A stretch of 64,000 nt of DNA from Adineta vaga (lineage: Eukaryota; Rotifera). Location: contig CP075493.1 in the NCBI GenBank assembly GCA_021613535.1, positions 10,354,001 through 10,418,000 of the forward strand, in the 5' to 3' direction. Of the stretch, positions 23,075 to 34,883 are shown piece after piece. The notes beneath the pieces were generated by a model. That model saw only the letters and a list, made by a program, of their open reading frames with translations, did no database searches and was not told the origin of the DNA. Position 1 is the stretch's first letter, and each line of letters starts with the position of its first letter. Both the position numbers and the translations under genes were made by a program.

Positions 23075-24394
23075 TTAACATTCATTAATTGTTGTGGTCT
23101 TTGCATGATGTTCTTGTGCTTTAGCACGAAGTCTTGCAATACTTTGACTTCTCATTGATTCGGTTATTTGAATAGGTGATTTTCTTGAATGTGTACTACT
23201 ACAATCATCATCATCATCGTCATCATCATGAGCATTTTCATCATCGTCTTTGACCATATTTTTCAATTGTTCAGCAGCTTCTAAAGATTTTCGATGCATT
23301 CCAAGAAGCCATGGTGCACATGATGCATCGACACCATTTTTAGCAGATTTAACGATTGTATCTGGTAATGGTAATGAATGACGAACCATTGCACCATAGA
23401 GTCCATATTCAGCCATAACTGTAGCTTTGCCCCATGTTTTTTCTGTTTTACGCCACTAGATAAAAAATAATCAATGAAATAGATACAAATGAGAATATCA
23501 CTATTGATCTTACTTTCGCTCGACGATTTTGAAACCAAACCTAGAATTAAATGATATCAATTATACTAAAAATCGATTACATATGCTTGAATAATATTCT
23601 TCTGAATGCATAGAAAACAAAATGCTCATTAAAACAAGGTTAAAGACATCAAGCTGAGCGATTATTTATCCTAGTGATGTAGAATAATAAATATGGAAAA
23701 TGATGTGCATATTAGAGAATAGAAACACAGACAGATCTTAATTATGAAAAGATTTCTATTATTTATTGATAATTATCTACAAACCTGTATACGATCTTCG
23801 GGAAGATCTGTTTTCGCCGAAAGAACTTCTCTGGCAAAGACATCAGGATAATGAGCATCTTTGAAAGCTTTTTCCAATTCATCAACCTGATGACTAGTAA
23901 AAATCGTTCTATTAATGAATAGAAAAAAAACAAATTACATAACACATAGGAAAAGATTTACCGATGTCGACGTTTACATTTTTTCTTCTTACTACTACTA
24001 CCACCTTCATTGGCATTCGATTTTTCATCATTTCCATGACTATCGCGATCTAAAATGATCAAATAAATAAATCTATTGTCAATCAACAAAATTTCATTCT
24101 ACCTATATTGTCTTGTATTGAATCTAATGTTGTATTTGTATTTGTTGGTGAAAATTGTGGAAAAAAATTCGTTTGTGAAGGATGATGAGTTGGTATAACA
24201 TCTCGATTGACAAAAATGCCTGTTGAATGTTGGTAGGATGGAAATAAAGTTGATCTCGATAAATAAGCTCGATACGCTTGTTGGTCTGCATATGCTCGTG
24301 CTGCTCCTAAATCCGATGATGTTAATCCAAGTAATTCTTGAATAGCAAATGTTGTTGTACGAGAATTTTGTTGAGGATAATGAGCTAAATTCAT
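23075..24394 (-). CDS. VSX2: Visual system homeobox transcription factor (VSX/CHX10)
   Basis: Five exons (24394-24103, 24049-23962, 23908-23785, 23540-23514, 23455-23075) give 303 residues. Near the N-terminus [11 protein letters not shown] is the octapeptide/eh1-like repressor motif. The paired-type homeodomain is intact ([55 protein letters not shown]) with Gln at recognition-helix position 50. It is followed at once by the CVC domain that defines the VSX family ([37 protein letters not shown]). The tail has an Asp-rich run. VSX factors specify retinal progenitors, bipolar cells and V2a-type interneurons in other animals. The symbol marks the family; VSX1 and VSX2 cannot be told apart in a spiralian. 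Intron positions inside the homeodomain include one between IQ and VW, common in paired-like genes. Confidence 0.95.
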
Positions 24395-25541
24395 GATTAG
24401 GTTGTTAACATCGATGTATCCAAATGCGAGAAACTAATTTATCAATAATTAAACGATGAAAAGGATTACTTAGAATTTCTTTTCTCGACGAACATTTTCT
24501 TTTCCGAAATACTAACTAAGCCAATCGTACGAGAGAGGAAGAAAGAAAAAATTGGCTCAACAAGCGTGATATTTCCATTAATGGGCCAATCAAAATAAAG
24601 AAAAGGAAGGCATTCCTTTTTATACTTGTAAGAAAAGAGAAAAAGAGAGTAACCTTTCCTTCATCAATGGTTTAGCTCAAATTTCCAATTTAGACAACAG
24701 GCTATAATAAACAATTGATTGACTTTAAGAAAGAAAATGGAATATTGTCATCATTAGATTAATATACAAAATATATGCATGTTTTTTATACCTTTCAATC
24801 ATATAATTATATATTGACGAAATCTTTTCCTCTTACGATTATCTCACTTTCTCGACATTCATCAACGACACTTAATCAATTAACAAAGCTAATTTTCTAT
24901 TTGATGCAAAACACTTGTATGTATACTATGCATGAATGAATCGATTGGAAGAAAAGACTACTGTATGTAGTTAGATCCATACTTGAAAAAGATGAAAGAT
25001 AATCATGAACATCATTCAGGCATAAATCAATCAACATCGTTCTCCATATGATCATGTTCAAGAATGATTTCTTTTTTTTGACCATTAATTGTTCTATTTA
25101 GACAAGTGTCGACGGTATAATATTCGCATGTTGTCCTTCCCACCCATTGCTTATCACAATAGTAGACATGGTACAAACAAAACAAAAAATGAATCGTTTA
25201 TGTAGTTTAATTCTTCTGTCCTCTATTTTTTGACAGTAGATCAAGTACCGCCCTGATCTTATTGGAAAAGACAAAGCACTTAACACAACTGATCGATTTT
25301 GTGACATATTTGCGTGCAAACCATGTTCGACATTCGATTATGATCAACTATAATCTCTCGAGAGAAACAACAGTCTAATCAGATTTTTTTCTTCTCCTTG
25401 TTCTGCATATAGAGAATGAAATGAACAAGTAATTAATTTTCCCGAATATGTTGTTTTATACCGTTTTATTATCGTTACTAGTTCTATGAATGTATTAAAA
25501 AGGAAAAGAAATCAATTGCTTGTAAAACATGTAACTGTGTC
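24395..25541. other. Intergenic region upstream of VSX
   Basis: About 1.1 kb between the VSX start and the RIDA stop. Frames at 24897-25085 and 25098-25319 have no family resemblance and no clear coding composition. Likely carries VSX regulatory DNA; no motif named. Confidence 0.6.
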
Positions 25542-26234
25542 TTATTCATCTTGAATATCACCGAGAAATGCTACGCCTTCAATTTCAACTTTAGCATTCT
25601 GAAAATAGAAAAACAAAACCGAAGAAGAATAGAATGATTTCATAAAATGACAATGATAATTACGCGTGGAAGAGCAGCGACTTGAACAGTCGAACGAGCA
25701 GGGTGACGCTCGGCAAAAACTAAAAATAGAAGATATGAGCCTTGAAAGAGCGATGCTAAAGTAGATATTCAAACCTTCAGAATAGACTTCATTCATTGCA
25801 GCAAAATCATTCATATCTTGGAGAAAGACATTGGTTTTGACAACTAAAATAGATCATCACTATGACAAAGATCCGTTTTATTATTTATTAGACTAACTTA
25901 CCATTTTTATAAGAAGCACCTGCAGCTTTAAGAACTTCGCCAAGATTATTTAAGGCCTTAAAATAGATCTCTATCATCCATTCTCTCTTTATCTATGAAG
26001 ATTTACCTGACGTGTTTGTTCTTGAATTGTTTCTCCAGCAAATTTACCTGTTTTAGGATCAAGTCCAATCGATCCGCTTAGATACAATGTTTGACCAATA
26101 ACAACACCTTGACTATAGAGAAACTATTTCAAAATCATCAGATCAACATTTTCTATTTACCTATATGGTCCACCAACTGGTCCAGCTGCAGATGTTGAAA
26201 TGATACGACGAACTAATTTAGTTGAATCCGACAT
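25542..26234 (-). CDS. RIDA: 2-iminobutanoate/2-iminopropanoate deaminase (RidA family)
   Basis: Several short exons give about 140 residues, the usual RidA length. Blocks in order are [77 protein letters not shown], and [20 protein letters not shown], the last holding the catalytic arginine, then [11 protein letters not shown]. RidA hydrolyses reactive enamine/imine products of pyridoxal-phosphate dehydratases, protecting other PLP enzymes, in cytosol and mitochondria. The ATG at 26232-26234 gives [10 protein letters not shown], as in animal orthologues. A good acceptor (AG at 26272-26271) lies 37 nt upstream without a visible partner exon. The gene follows the PKC-like gene on the same strand after about 220 bases, so a UPF3-PKC-RIDA operon is possible. 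Confidence 0.93.
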
Positions 26235-26455
26235 ATGTAGATGTAATGTAAGATAAAAATCAACAAGAATCTGAAAGCATGCAATATAAAAAAAGTCTGT
26301 TAGATTTATAAAAGAAGAGATAAGAATTCAAGATATGATGATACGGCAGGAAAAAAAATGAAAAAACTATATTTGCATAGTGACAAATTGATAATAAGGA
26401 AAGAAATGGATTCTCATTTAAAAATAAAAAACATCAAGCCAAATTGTTACAAAAA

Positions 26456-29238
26456 CTAATCAAGGAAAGGAGACCATGCTGATTCATTAACACAATCAAA
26501 TGATTCATAACGTTCTTCTTCAATTGGTGTACATGTTGATGTTCCAGCTATGATCCATTCTTCCTTAACAGAAGTATCTCGAATTAATGATAAATGCGTA
26601 AAAGGTATATCGGTCGATTCATTTGACAGCGTCTAAATAATAGAAAAATTTCCAGTCTTCATCGAAATTAATTTATATTTATTCTTACCGATTGGAATTT
26701 GTACATTGATTTGTAAAGACCTTCGTCGATTTGTTCCCAATCAATTCTTGATCGAATAGAAAAAAATGGATGATTACGAAGAAGACCATGTGGTGAAGTA
26801 GTTGAACCTAAACGGTTTTTCGGATCGATCTCTAATAAACCACGTAAACATGACCGAGCTTCAAAACTTATATCAGGAGTTAATCGAGCAATGGCATTCT
26901 TTATTTCATGACGCATTGATTCTTGATCAGTTTCAGACAATATTCGAAACTTAAATTCATCTTCTGTACCGCACAACATTTGTCCAAAGACCAAGCCAAG
27001 ATTCCAGTAATCAACAGAATAATTATAACCATTCCTTGTTGAATTTCCATTTATAATTTGAATCTAAAAATAAATCCAATAGTAAAAATTCAATGAATTC
27101 TTCACTCAAAAGACAATAGTGAATCTTACTTCAGGTGGTAAATATAGGGGTGTTCCACAAATTGTATGACGATATTGATTAGGAGTTTCTAATATTCCTC
27201 CAAGTCCATAGTCAACCAAACGAACATGACCAGCAGAATTAATGATTATATGTTCAGGTTTTAGATCTCTAAAAATTCGACTGATAGATAAAACAATCAC
27301 TTTCGATCATTTACTTTACCGATAAATAATTTGGTTCGAATGTAAATATTGTAATACAGAAATTATTTCCGCAAGATAAAATCCAATTTCTTCTTCATTC
27401 ATACGTTTTCGTTGAATTTTAACGCGTAATGTATCACCATCGATCAATTCGATAGCAAGAAAAAGCATTTTCTAGAAATTTTCCAAATTAAAATATCATT
27501 TTTCTATAATCTTCAATCAACTTACACCACAATGAAATGAAAAATAACCATTAATCATATAGGGATTTCTATGACTATAATCAAAAAGAATTTTTCTTTC
27601 GATTTCAAGCTGAGTTCGTGCATCATCAATTGAACCATCAACCACTTTCATAGCAAGATATTCTTGAGATGGACGATGTTGAACACAATAAACTTTTCCA
27701 TAACAACCGCTACCAATTCGACCAATACATTTAAAATCGAGAAATTTTGGTAATAATGATATAGTTGGTGATTCAGGCGGAGTAGGAGGAGGAGTCAGAG
27801 ACAACTTTTTACACATTGCTGGAACATTTAATTCACAATTTTTATGAATAATAAAAGGACATTCTAAATAAAAGTTAGTCTCATTAGGAGAAATCTTATT
27901 AAATAATCAAAAAGCATTTCGATAAGCTTCATATGAATCACCATCTTTTTCTAACTATTTTAGTGACAATCTAAATTACATTTGTCATTCAAATTTCATA
28001 CAGAATCGATTAATTTAATAGGAAATATTAAGAATATCAAAAACTTACGCTATTCGTTTCAATATATATATATTCAATCAAATCTTGAGATTAATCATTA
28101 TTATAAGCAATTAGTAGATAGTTTGAAGATTAGTAAGATATGGACTTTTCATTTCTTACGTGTACATTTCAAAGCATGTCGAAAAACTAATGAACCACAA
28201 TGATTACAATATTTGTCTTCGCCGGGAATTAAAGTTTTGAAAAGTGATATAGAATATGTTGTAAAGTTATGTGCCTTTGAAACTTGACTTTTTGCACCCT
28301 TCTAATACGATAAGTAAAATTTCGAAAATATGTGAAAATATTTAATAAAACCTTTAGTGAGTTCTGGCAATCAAATGGAATTTTGTCACGACATTTTCGA
28401 TGTGTAACTAATGAACATTTTGAACATTTAAGACCTTGACGATAAAGTCCCCTGTAAACAAATATTCATCGTAAACATTTACAAAAAAATTTCAGATATG
28501 AATATACCAAATAAATTTACGACATACAGCACATGAAACAGGTTCATTGAATTGAAAAGTTTGCATTGGATGACCTTGATATATATGTTGTTTCACTGTG
28601 TTTTCTAATAATTGAATAGTGAAATGAAATGTATAATGTTGCTCTATGACCGCCTAAATAAACTCAACTAGAAGATAATTAAATCAACAATTATCTTACG
28701 CTTCGTGTGAGTTCTGGAAACGAATCCTGTTTATACCCAGAATCACAAATGTACTGTTCAATGAGCTTAATTCGTGATAATGTTATATCCCCGATTGGTT
28801 TTCCTAATTTGGATTGAATGAATAAGATTTGACAATATTCATCATTGTTCAACAAATCAAATGTTTCATCAAACGCAAGAATAACTGATGATTTGGAATC
28901 TTTTTCTTGAAGTTTTATCTCAGATGCTAGTAAATCAAAGAAGAAATCGAATTATTCATTTAAACTTTTTGAAATAATAGTTTACTCGAAGGTTCGGCTA
29001 CTCCTGCTAATTTTTTAACATAGACAACCAATTTAGGAATTGAACGATTGGCTGCATCTTTGAAAGATAGAAAACGAATACGTAAAGCATTGTTTGACAT
29101 CTGAAATAATCCATTCAAAATTAAAGATCTATATTTCAAAATATATCTTGATTCAGCTAGCCATATCATCAAGTGAATGCACAGAGAAGAATCTATTCTT
29201 ATTCTTACAACTTTCACATCTTGAGGGCATTGACTCAT
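26456..29238 (-). CDS. PKC-like AGC kinase, diverged (C2-C1-C1-kinase)
   Basis: Multiple exons encode about 700 residues laid out like a novel PKC. A C2-like N-terminus comes first (MSNNALRIRFLSFKD, LGKPIGDITLSRIKLIEQYI). The first C1 zinc finger is complete (H-x12-CAVC, CSKCSLVTHRKCRDKIPFDC). In the second C1, CNHC pairs across an intron with CTQCPFIIHKNCELNVPAMC. The kinase domain has the glycine loop IGSGCYGKVY, lysine in YLAMKVV, IIYRDLKPEH, VDYGLGG, GTPLYLPPE and VDYWNLGLVF. Two active-site changes stand out: the catalytic-loop Asn is His, and DFG is DYG. The C-tail lacks a clear FxxF[S/T]-Y hydrophobic motif, ending SPFLD. The start is either 29238 (a 10-codon first exon, MSQCPQDVKV, after a strong acceptor) or 29100 (MSNNALR). 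By descent it should respond to diacylglycerol; catalytic activity is doubtful. Confidence 0.8.
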
Positions 29239-29247
29239 TTCTCTATG

Positions 29248-29260
29248 ATCACCTGAAAGA
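29248..29260 (-). promoter_or_regulatory. Possible trans-splice acceptor before the PKC-like gene
   Basis: On the minus strand a TTTCATCTTTCAG acceptor (AG at 29254-29253) lies 14 nt before the ATG at 29238 and about 100 nt after the UPF3 stop. No cis partner exon is visible. Confidence 0.4.
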
Positions 29261-29350
29261 TGAAATAATAAACATCAATCAAGAGTAGAGTTATTTATCG
29301 TACGAAACAAACAAAAAGCAGTTTTCACAAGAAAAGAATAAGCATTATTT

Positions 29351-30981
29351 TTATGATGGTGGATTCTGTTGTTTTCGTAATCGAGCTCTTTCTGCTGGAT
29401 TATAGATTTGAGGAGATGGCCGAGCTTTTGCTTGAGCACTTGAATTCTATTCAAAACGAATATCTTCAATGAAGTTTTCTATGAAAAACAAATCATTTCA
29501 TACCTTCTGCATTCCACCCGATGGAGGTCTGTTGGACGGACGAGGTCGTTCCTCATTTGGAGTATTTTCACTGGTATTACTTGTTGCTTCTGCAGATGCA
29601 ACTTCACGTTTTGGTTGACTTTCTGCTTGTGAAGATTCTTCAGTGTTAGATTTTGCACTTAAAATAGTTTTGGGTTCTTTTGTAGTTTGTTGTTGTTGTT
29701 GTTGTTGTTGTTTAGGTTTAGGATTATGTGATTCACGATTTTTCGATGATTTGTTACTACCATAATCATTAGCATTCGATCGTTTCTATTTTCGCAAACA
29801 AGAATAAAATACTGCGCATGTATATAGTTGTATTACCTGTTCGTGAGCTGAAGAACGATAATCTGATTTATCATAGCCACGTTGTTGACGACTAAATCAA
29901 AAGAAAGAACATTTAAAAAAATATTTTATCAAAAATTTTGCACTATGGATTTAATAGCATACTTTGATCGATCATTACCACTACCATAACGCATAGAAGA
30001 GTTATAATCATCTTCATTTCTCGATAATGGTTTATTATTTCGACGTTGTTGATTTTGTTGAATGCGCATCATTTTTTCCTACATTTATTAAAATCATAAA
30101 GAGAAAAGAAAGAATTAATTTTTTTTCTACAAACCTGTTTCTTTTCTTCACGTTTTCGTTTGAGAAATTCTAAGAGCGGTGTTGTAGTACTACCTGATTT
30201 ACTCTTGCTTTCTATGAAAAATACTAATTAGAATTATTTCCTAGATCAATTGGAATCTACCTTGAATATCTCGTTGTTTCTTTTCGATTTCTTCAAGAAT
30301 TGTTTCTGCATTAGGTAATGCTTCTGAAGCACTTATTGGTGCATTCATATTTGCTACAAATGTTTGATATTCTGGATCTAAAGAAAACTCGACAGATTAA
30401 ACATGTTCAAGTAATACGTTGAACTTACCTTGCTCGAATGAATTCACTTTTGGATCTCGTCGTGATGGTTGATCGGATTGAGGTCGACTTTGATTTGGTG
30501 CATATTCCACTGAACAAATATATTCATTACCTAATATAAAAGTACGTAAATAATTGATAAATGAAAAAGAACTCTTAAATACCATTCTTATCGACAAAAA
30601 CATAGCCTTGAAATTTTTCTGTAAAAACAATCAGATCCTGTCGATTAGGAATATTGAGATAAGCACGAGAGAATGCATATTGTTGACCCAAACTTAAAGA
30701 AAACGATTTTAAAACAAATTGATGAATGCAAAAGTAGGATACCTTAAATCAGCTTTACAGAATCGATAATAATCGTGATCAGGAAGTGGTGATACAGATT
30801 CAAGAAACTGTTCACTAGTTAATGTTGGAGGTAATCGCCGAAGAACAATCTAAATGAAAATTTTGCAATAACAGAATGAGAAAGGATTCGATTGAGTTAC
30901 TTTAGTCTGATTTTGATCATTAAATGATTTATTATTTGACGATGATTGCTGTTTTGTACCTGTACGAGCTCCGTCTACCAT
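29351..30981 (-). CDS. UPF3: Nonsense-mediated decay factor UPF3
   Basis: The gene starts MVDGARTGTKQQ at 30981 and ends at the TAA 29351-29353, with several introns of about 50-60 nt. The N-terminal RNP-type domain is clear (IVLRRLPPTLTSEQFLESVS, DHDYYRFCKADLS, FSRAYLNIPNRQDLIVFTEK, FQGYVFVDKNGNEY). The family sequence DPEYQTFVANM and TPLLEFLKRKREEKK follow, then a long Ser/Gln/Arg-rich linker with a poly-Gln run (CAA repeats near 29690-29715). The C-terminal RPSPQIYNPAERARLRKQ matches the exon-junction-complex-binding motif of human UPF3B (PAMQLYQPGARSR type). UPF3 bridges UPF2 and the exon junction complex to trigger decay of messages with premature stops. Vertebrate UPF3A/UPF3B both derive from one gene of this type. 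Confidence 0.92.
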
Positions 30982-31402
30982 GACGAATTTAGTTTTTAAA
31001 AAATCAAATATTGCAAATTTTTTGAAGTGCTTCCTATACGATTAAGACAACAGCGCAGCGCAGACAGCAGCAGCAACCAGCAATAATAATAGTGTAAGTA
31101 CAAATGGTTTCATCAAATCAACCGATTGTAATAAGTACCTGTAGATGGAGCAATTAATAGCTGTATTTCAATCCATAAATTCTCAAAGATCCGTTTGTTG
31201 TTGATAATCTTTAACTATATATACCAGTACATATTGCTAATGGATGCTTTGAGTTTTTTCTCGTAAATAAAATGAAAAAGAGAGAAGTTCTTCTCTTATA
31301 TGACATTTTATGATCTCATATTCTTATCAGAAATGAAGTATACAAAACGAAGATTTTCTTTCCATCACTAGACATAAACCAGTTTACTCAATTGCTTTTC
31401 AC
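30982..31402. other. Divergent spacer UPF3 / NHL
   Basis: The spacer lies between two 5' ends, so it should carry both promoters. A GCAGC-rich stretch near 31050-31080 is the only notable composition. No gene seen. Confidence 0.55.
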
Positions 31403-32507
31403 ATGATTCTCATCTATATTAGTAAGTTTTGTACTGATTATAGTCAAGTGAAACTTATTGATCCTAATTTTTCTTGAAGTTTTTGCTTTACATTCATTTT
31501 TATCAATCGATGCCATCGATCTGAAATCGTGTGCTAAATGGAATACGACAGGAGTGACAATAATCGGTAGTAACTCGCCTGGCAATGCTTCTCATCAATT
31601 AAATCAACCACAAGGAATGTTTCTTCATGCTGCAACAAATTCTTTATATGTGGTTGATACAGGAAATAATCGTATTCAAATGTTTCTGCTCGATCAACCA
31701 TCGACAACAGGTAGTACTGTCATAGCAAATCTAGGTTCGATGTATGCTGTCTATGTGGATGATGATATGACGATGTATATTGCTCGTCGATTTGAAAATC
31801 GTGTAGAAAAATGGATAAAGGGTACATCACGTGGTGAACAAGTGGGTGATCAATGTAAACAATGTCGTGATGTGAAAATGGATCGAGAAAAAAATATCTA
31901 TATGATTGAATCAGGTACACATACACTACGAAAGTGGTCAACGAAAACAAATACATCTACTCGTGTTGCTGGTCGAACTGATGAATTAGGACGTACAATA
32001 GAGCGTCTCTATTTTCCAGCAAATTTCTATTTGAATTCGGAAAGTAATGTTTTGTATATAACAGATACAATGAATAATCGAATTCAAAAATGGAATTTAA
32101 GTTCATCAGAAGGTATAACTGTTGCTGGTGCAAATGATGGTCATTCAGGTAATGATGCGTCAACTTTAGCCAATCCATTGTATGTATGGGTGGATGAAAC
32201 TACTAATATAATCTATATTGTTGATACTGATAATGATCGCATTCAACGATGGTTACCAAATCAATCGGTTGGTACAACAATTATTGGTGAAGCAGGTAAC
32301 TTATTTTGTGTCAAAGATTTAATCACTGCGTTTCTGCTAGGTAGGGGTAATGCAAATAATCAATTAAAACGACCAACTGCTTTGACATTTGATAAGCTGG
32401 GTAATCTGTATGTTTGCGATAGTAAGAATCATCGAATTCAATTGTTTGCATTAATTGACAATCAAGCATGTATAATCAATCATTCACATTCACTTTTCGT
32501 CAAGTAA
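31403..32507 (+). CDS. Secreted NHL-repeat protein
   Basis: The model has a 19-nt first exon (31403-31421), a strong donor GTAAGT and a pyrimidine-rich acceptor (AG at 31478-31479), then exons 31480-32295 and 32341-32507, 333 residues in all. The joined start MILIYIIFALHSFLSIDAID is a good signal peptide; without the first exon the frame has no ATG. The rest is NHL beta-propeller: LYVVDTGNNRIQMF, MYIARRFENRVEKW, IYMIESGTHTLRKW, LYITDTMNNRIQKW, IYIVDTDNDRIQRW, LYVCDSKNHRIQLF, about six blades. It resembles the gene at 16867 but lacks the PAN module. The intron at 32296-32340 is 45 nt, in frame and free of stops, so a retained form with 15 extra residues is possible. Probably extracellular; ligand unknown. 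Confidence 0.8.
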
Positions 32508-33077
32508 ATAACAAAAACTATGAATATTCCTTTCTCATCAAATAGAATGTATCTTGTAGGACAACAATAGTGATCAATTTAACTGGTTTTCTAGTTATAT
32601 CATGGATATTTCGGAACTTGTAATTTCATAATGACATAAACGTTTATTTGTTTGACATATCTCATCGAACAATAAATCTGTTTTTTTTTAAGCATAACAA
32701 AACAATAAAAGAGCAAAGATAGATATACACACACACAAACACATCCATCTCACCGTCCATTTTTTGCTTTTGATAGAAGAAAATCATATAACAAGAAAGA
32801 AAAGAAAAAACAATAAAAATGATCGAATCGGAAGCGTTGAACTATCGTAGGAGAATATAAATATGTGCTTTTTTTGTGTTTTCAAAAATCTTAGTAACCG
32901 AAACAACAACAATAGTAATAATAATGATCTATGTAAAGAAAGGTAAGTCCTAACTAACTAGAATAAAATGCGCAGTCATCAAGAACATGCGAAAAGTTAA
33001 CTTCAATAGAAATAAATATGTAACATTAGAAAGAAATAGAAAAAACCTTCGTCGATGTTTGATATTTCTGTTCTGTA
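32508..33077. other. Convergent intergenic spacer
   Basis: 3' regions of the NHL gene (+) and the metadherin-like gene (-). AT-rich with a short CA-rich tract near 32730. No gene seen. Confidence 0.6.
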
Positions 33078-34181
33078 TTAGGCATCATTTCGATTTTGAA
33101 TCGGTACAATGCGTTTCACTTGAACAGTATATTGTTCATCTTGTTCACGTTCAGGCCATTCTCCAATATCATTAACTGAAAATGTTTGTTGTTGATTTAA
33201 TGCTTGTTTCCACCAACTATCATTTGCTGTATAACGATTCTCATTTTTTGGTATTAATTCACAAACTTCAATAGGTTCAGGAGCTGGTGTTGGTTGAGTT
33301 GATGGTTCAACTTCGGATTCAACTTTATTTGTTGTTGGTACCGAACGCTTTTTTTTCAATGCAGATGGTGATGATTGAGGATTGACTGTTGATGTTTCAG
33401 TTTTACCTTTGTTTCGATTACGATTATTAACCTGAATTAAAAAAAGAGAGGAAATAACTCGATCAATTTAAATAAAATTAAGATTGAAAAAATAAAACAA
33501 ACCTGTTTAGTACTTTGTGTAACCCATTGTCCATCATCTTCTTGATCATTAACATTTTCCCCATCAACAATTGGTGTAGGTTTAACTTCTGGACTAGTTA
33601 TGACAGGTTGTTTCTTATTTGAAACCGAGCCATTCACCTTATTGGTAGCATTTCCTGTTGTTGAAGTTCCACCAGTTTTTGATTGTTTCTTTTTGTTATC
33701 TCCACTTTTTTCTTGCACATCAGCATTCTTTGTTGAAGTAACTGTTTTCTTATTGTCATTGGTTGGAACTACTTTTTTATCTTTTGTTACTTGATTTGAT
33801 GGATTTGCCTAAATAAATAACAAAGTTATTTTCAACTTTTATCATCGTCGTAAATAAAAAACAAACCTTTTTTGTTTGTAAAACTAATGTTGCCTTTTCT
33901 TCTTCGCTTTCTTCTGATTGTGTACTTGGTGATGATGATGAAACTGGAACTACGTTCTTCTTTGCTTTTGTAGTCTTCTTTTTATTACCAGATGTTGTTT
34001 CAGTGGGCTGCTTTTTTGTTGTTGATTTTTTCTCATTCTTTGTATGTTGTTTGGATTTTGTTGAGAAAAAGAAAACTCGACAGGCAATTGTCGAAATTAA
34101 TATTACAGCTAAAACACCTCCGGATACAATCGATAATGGAACATTACGAGTTAATTGTTCAAATAAGGATACTGATTGCAT
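33078..34181 (-). CDS. Lysine-rich single-pass membrane protein, metadherin/LYRIC-like
   Basis: Three exons (34181-33867, 33808-33503, 33431-33078), all phase 0, give 324 residues. A short N-terminus (MQSVSLFEQLTRN) leads to one membrane helix (VPLSIVSGGVLAVILISTIA). The rest is cytoplasmic, disordered and very rich in Lys, Thr, Ser and Asn, with lysine clusters such as KKKTTKAKKN. Two short ordered-looking blocks follow: EDDGQWVTQSTKQ and NDSWWKQALNQQQTFSVNDI. The topology, lysine clusters and the D-G-x-W block recall metadherin (AEG-1/LYRIC), an ER/nuclear scaffold that binds SND1 through tryptophan motifs. Ribosome-receptor-like proteins are the alternative. The resemblance is by architecture and short motifs only. 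Confidence 0.5.
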
Positions 34182-34531
34182 CTTTGAAGTAGTAATAAAT
34201 CGACTACTGTACAGAGTAAATTAAAGAAAAGAATATAGATCGAATATACTCTAGACTAGCTTTTATATTCGAGAGGTATTCTATCGAATCAAGTTGGGGT
34301 CGTCGTCATCATTCGATACCGTTCAATTTATAAGAAGAACTTATTAAGAATATTAATAAAATAATTTATAAATATGAAATTCATGTGATTAACATTCTCT
34401 GAGATATTTGAAGTATAGATGTCACTCGAAGTAATAAACTTGAAGTATTGTTGTTATTGGATATTTGACGTTTGAAACTAGTCTTCTCTTATTATTACTT
34501 ACTTGAAATCTGCGATCGAATTCTTTTGATA
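34182..34531. other. Divergent spacer
   Basis: Short region between the metadherin-like gene (-) and the small membrane-protein gene (+); presumably shared promoter DNA. Nothing specific seen. Confidence 0.5.
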
Positions 34532-34774
34532 ATGCGAGCTTTGTATCGTATTCCATTATTAGCTATATCAACACTTCTACTATGTAAGAAACAAACAGAT
34601 AAATAATTGTCTTTTATGATGATCTTCTCTTTTAATTTAGTAAAATGTCTAAAAAAGTTAGAAGAAATGAATGATTATGTTCGATCACCTCCACCTGTTA
34701 AATCAACTGAACAACCAGCATCAAGACCACCACGTTTTGTTAAAAGTGTGATACCTAGAAATGATGAAAGATAG
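34532..34774 (+). CDS. Small membrane-anchored protein, 61 residues
   Basis: Two exons (34532-34583 and 34641-34774) give MRALYRIPLLAISTLLLLKC followed by a charged segment (KKLEEMNDYVRS) and a Pro-rich, basic end (RPPRFVKSVIPRNDER). It has one hydrophobic N-terminal helix. It could be a mitochondrial inner-membrane assembly microprotein or a signal-anchored peptide; the family was not recognised. It ends 109 bases before ADAM10 on the same strand, and an acceptor lies between, suggesting co-transcription. Confidence 0.55.
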
Positions 34775-34863
34775 ATTCATTTAAAAAATCATATAGTTGT
34801 TCTACACACCCAAAGAATAGAACAATTGAATGTTGCTGTTTGTCAATCTTTAGGATAATTTTA

Positions 34864-34873
34864 TTCTTTTAGA
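34864..34873 (+). promoter_or_regulatory. Possible trans-splice acceptor and mini upstream ORF before ADAM10
   Basis: TTCTTTTAG ends at 34872. The next ATG (34873) opens a four-codon frame ending TGA, and the ADAM10 ATG follows at 34884, so the two ATGs are 11 nt apart and the short frame overlaps the real start. Inference from pattern. Confidence 0.4.
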
Positions 34874-34883
34874 TGTCGAATGA

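Noticed and set aside
25098-25319. Minus-strand 73-residue frame upstream of VSX
   Set aside because: No domain, no splice partners and composition like surrounding AT-rich DNA.
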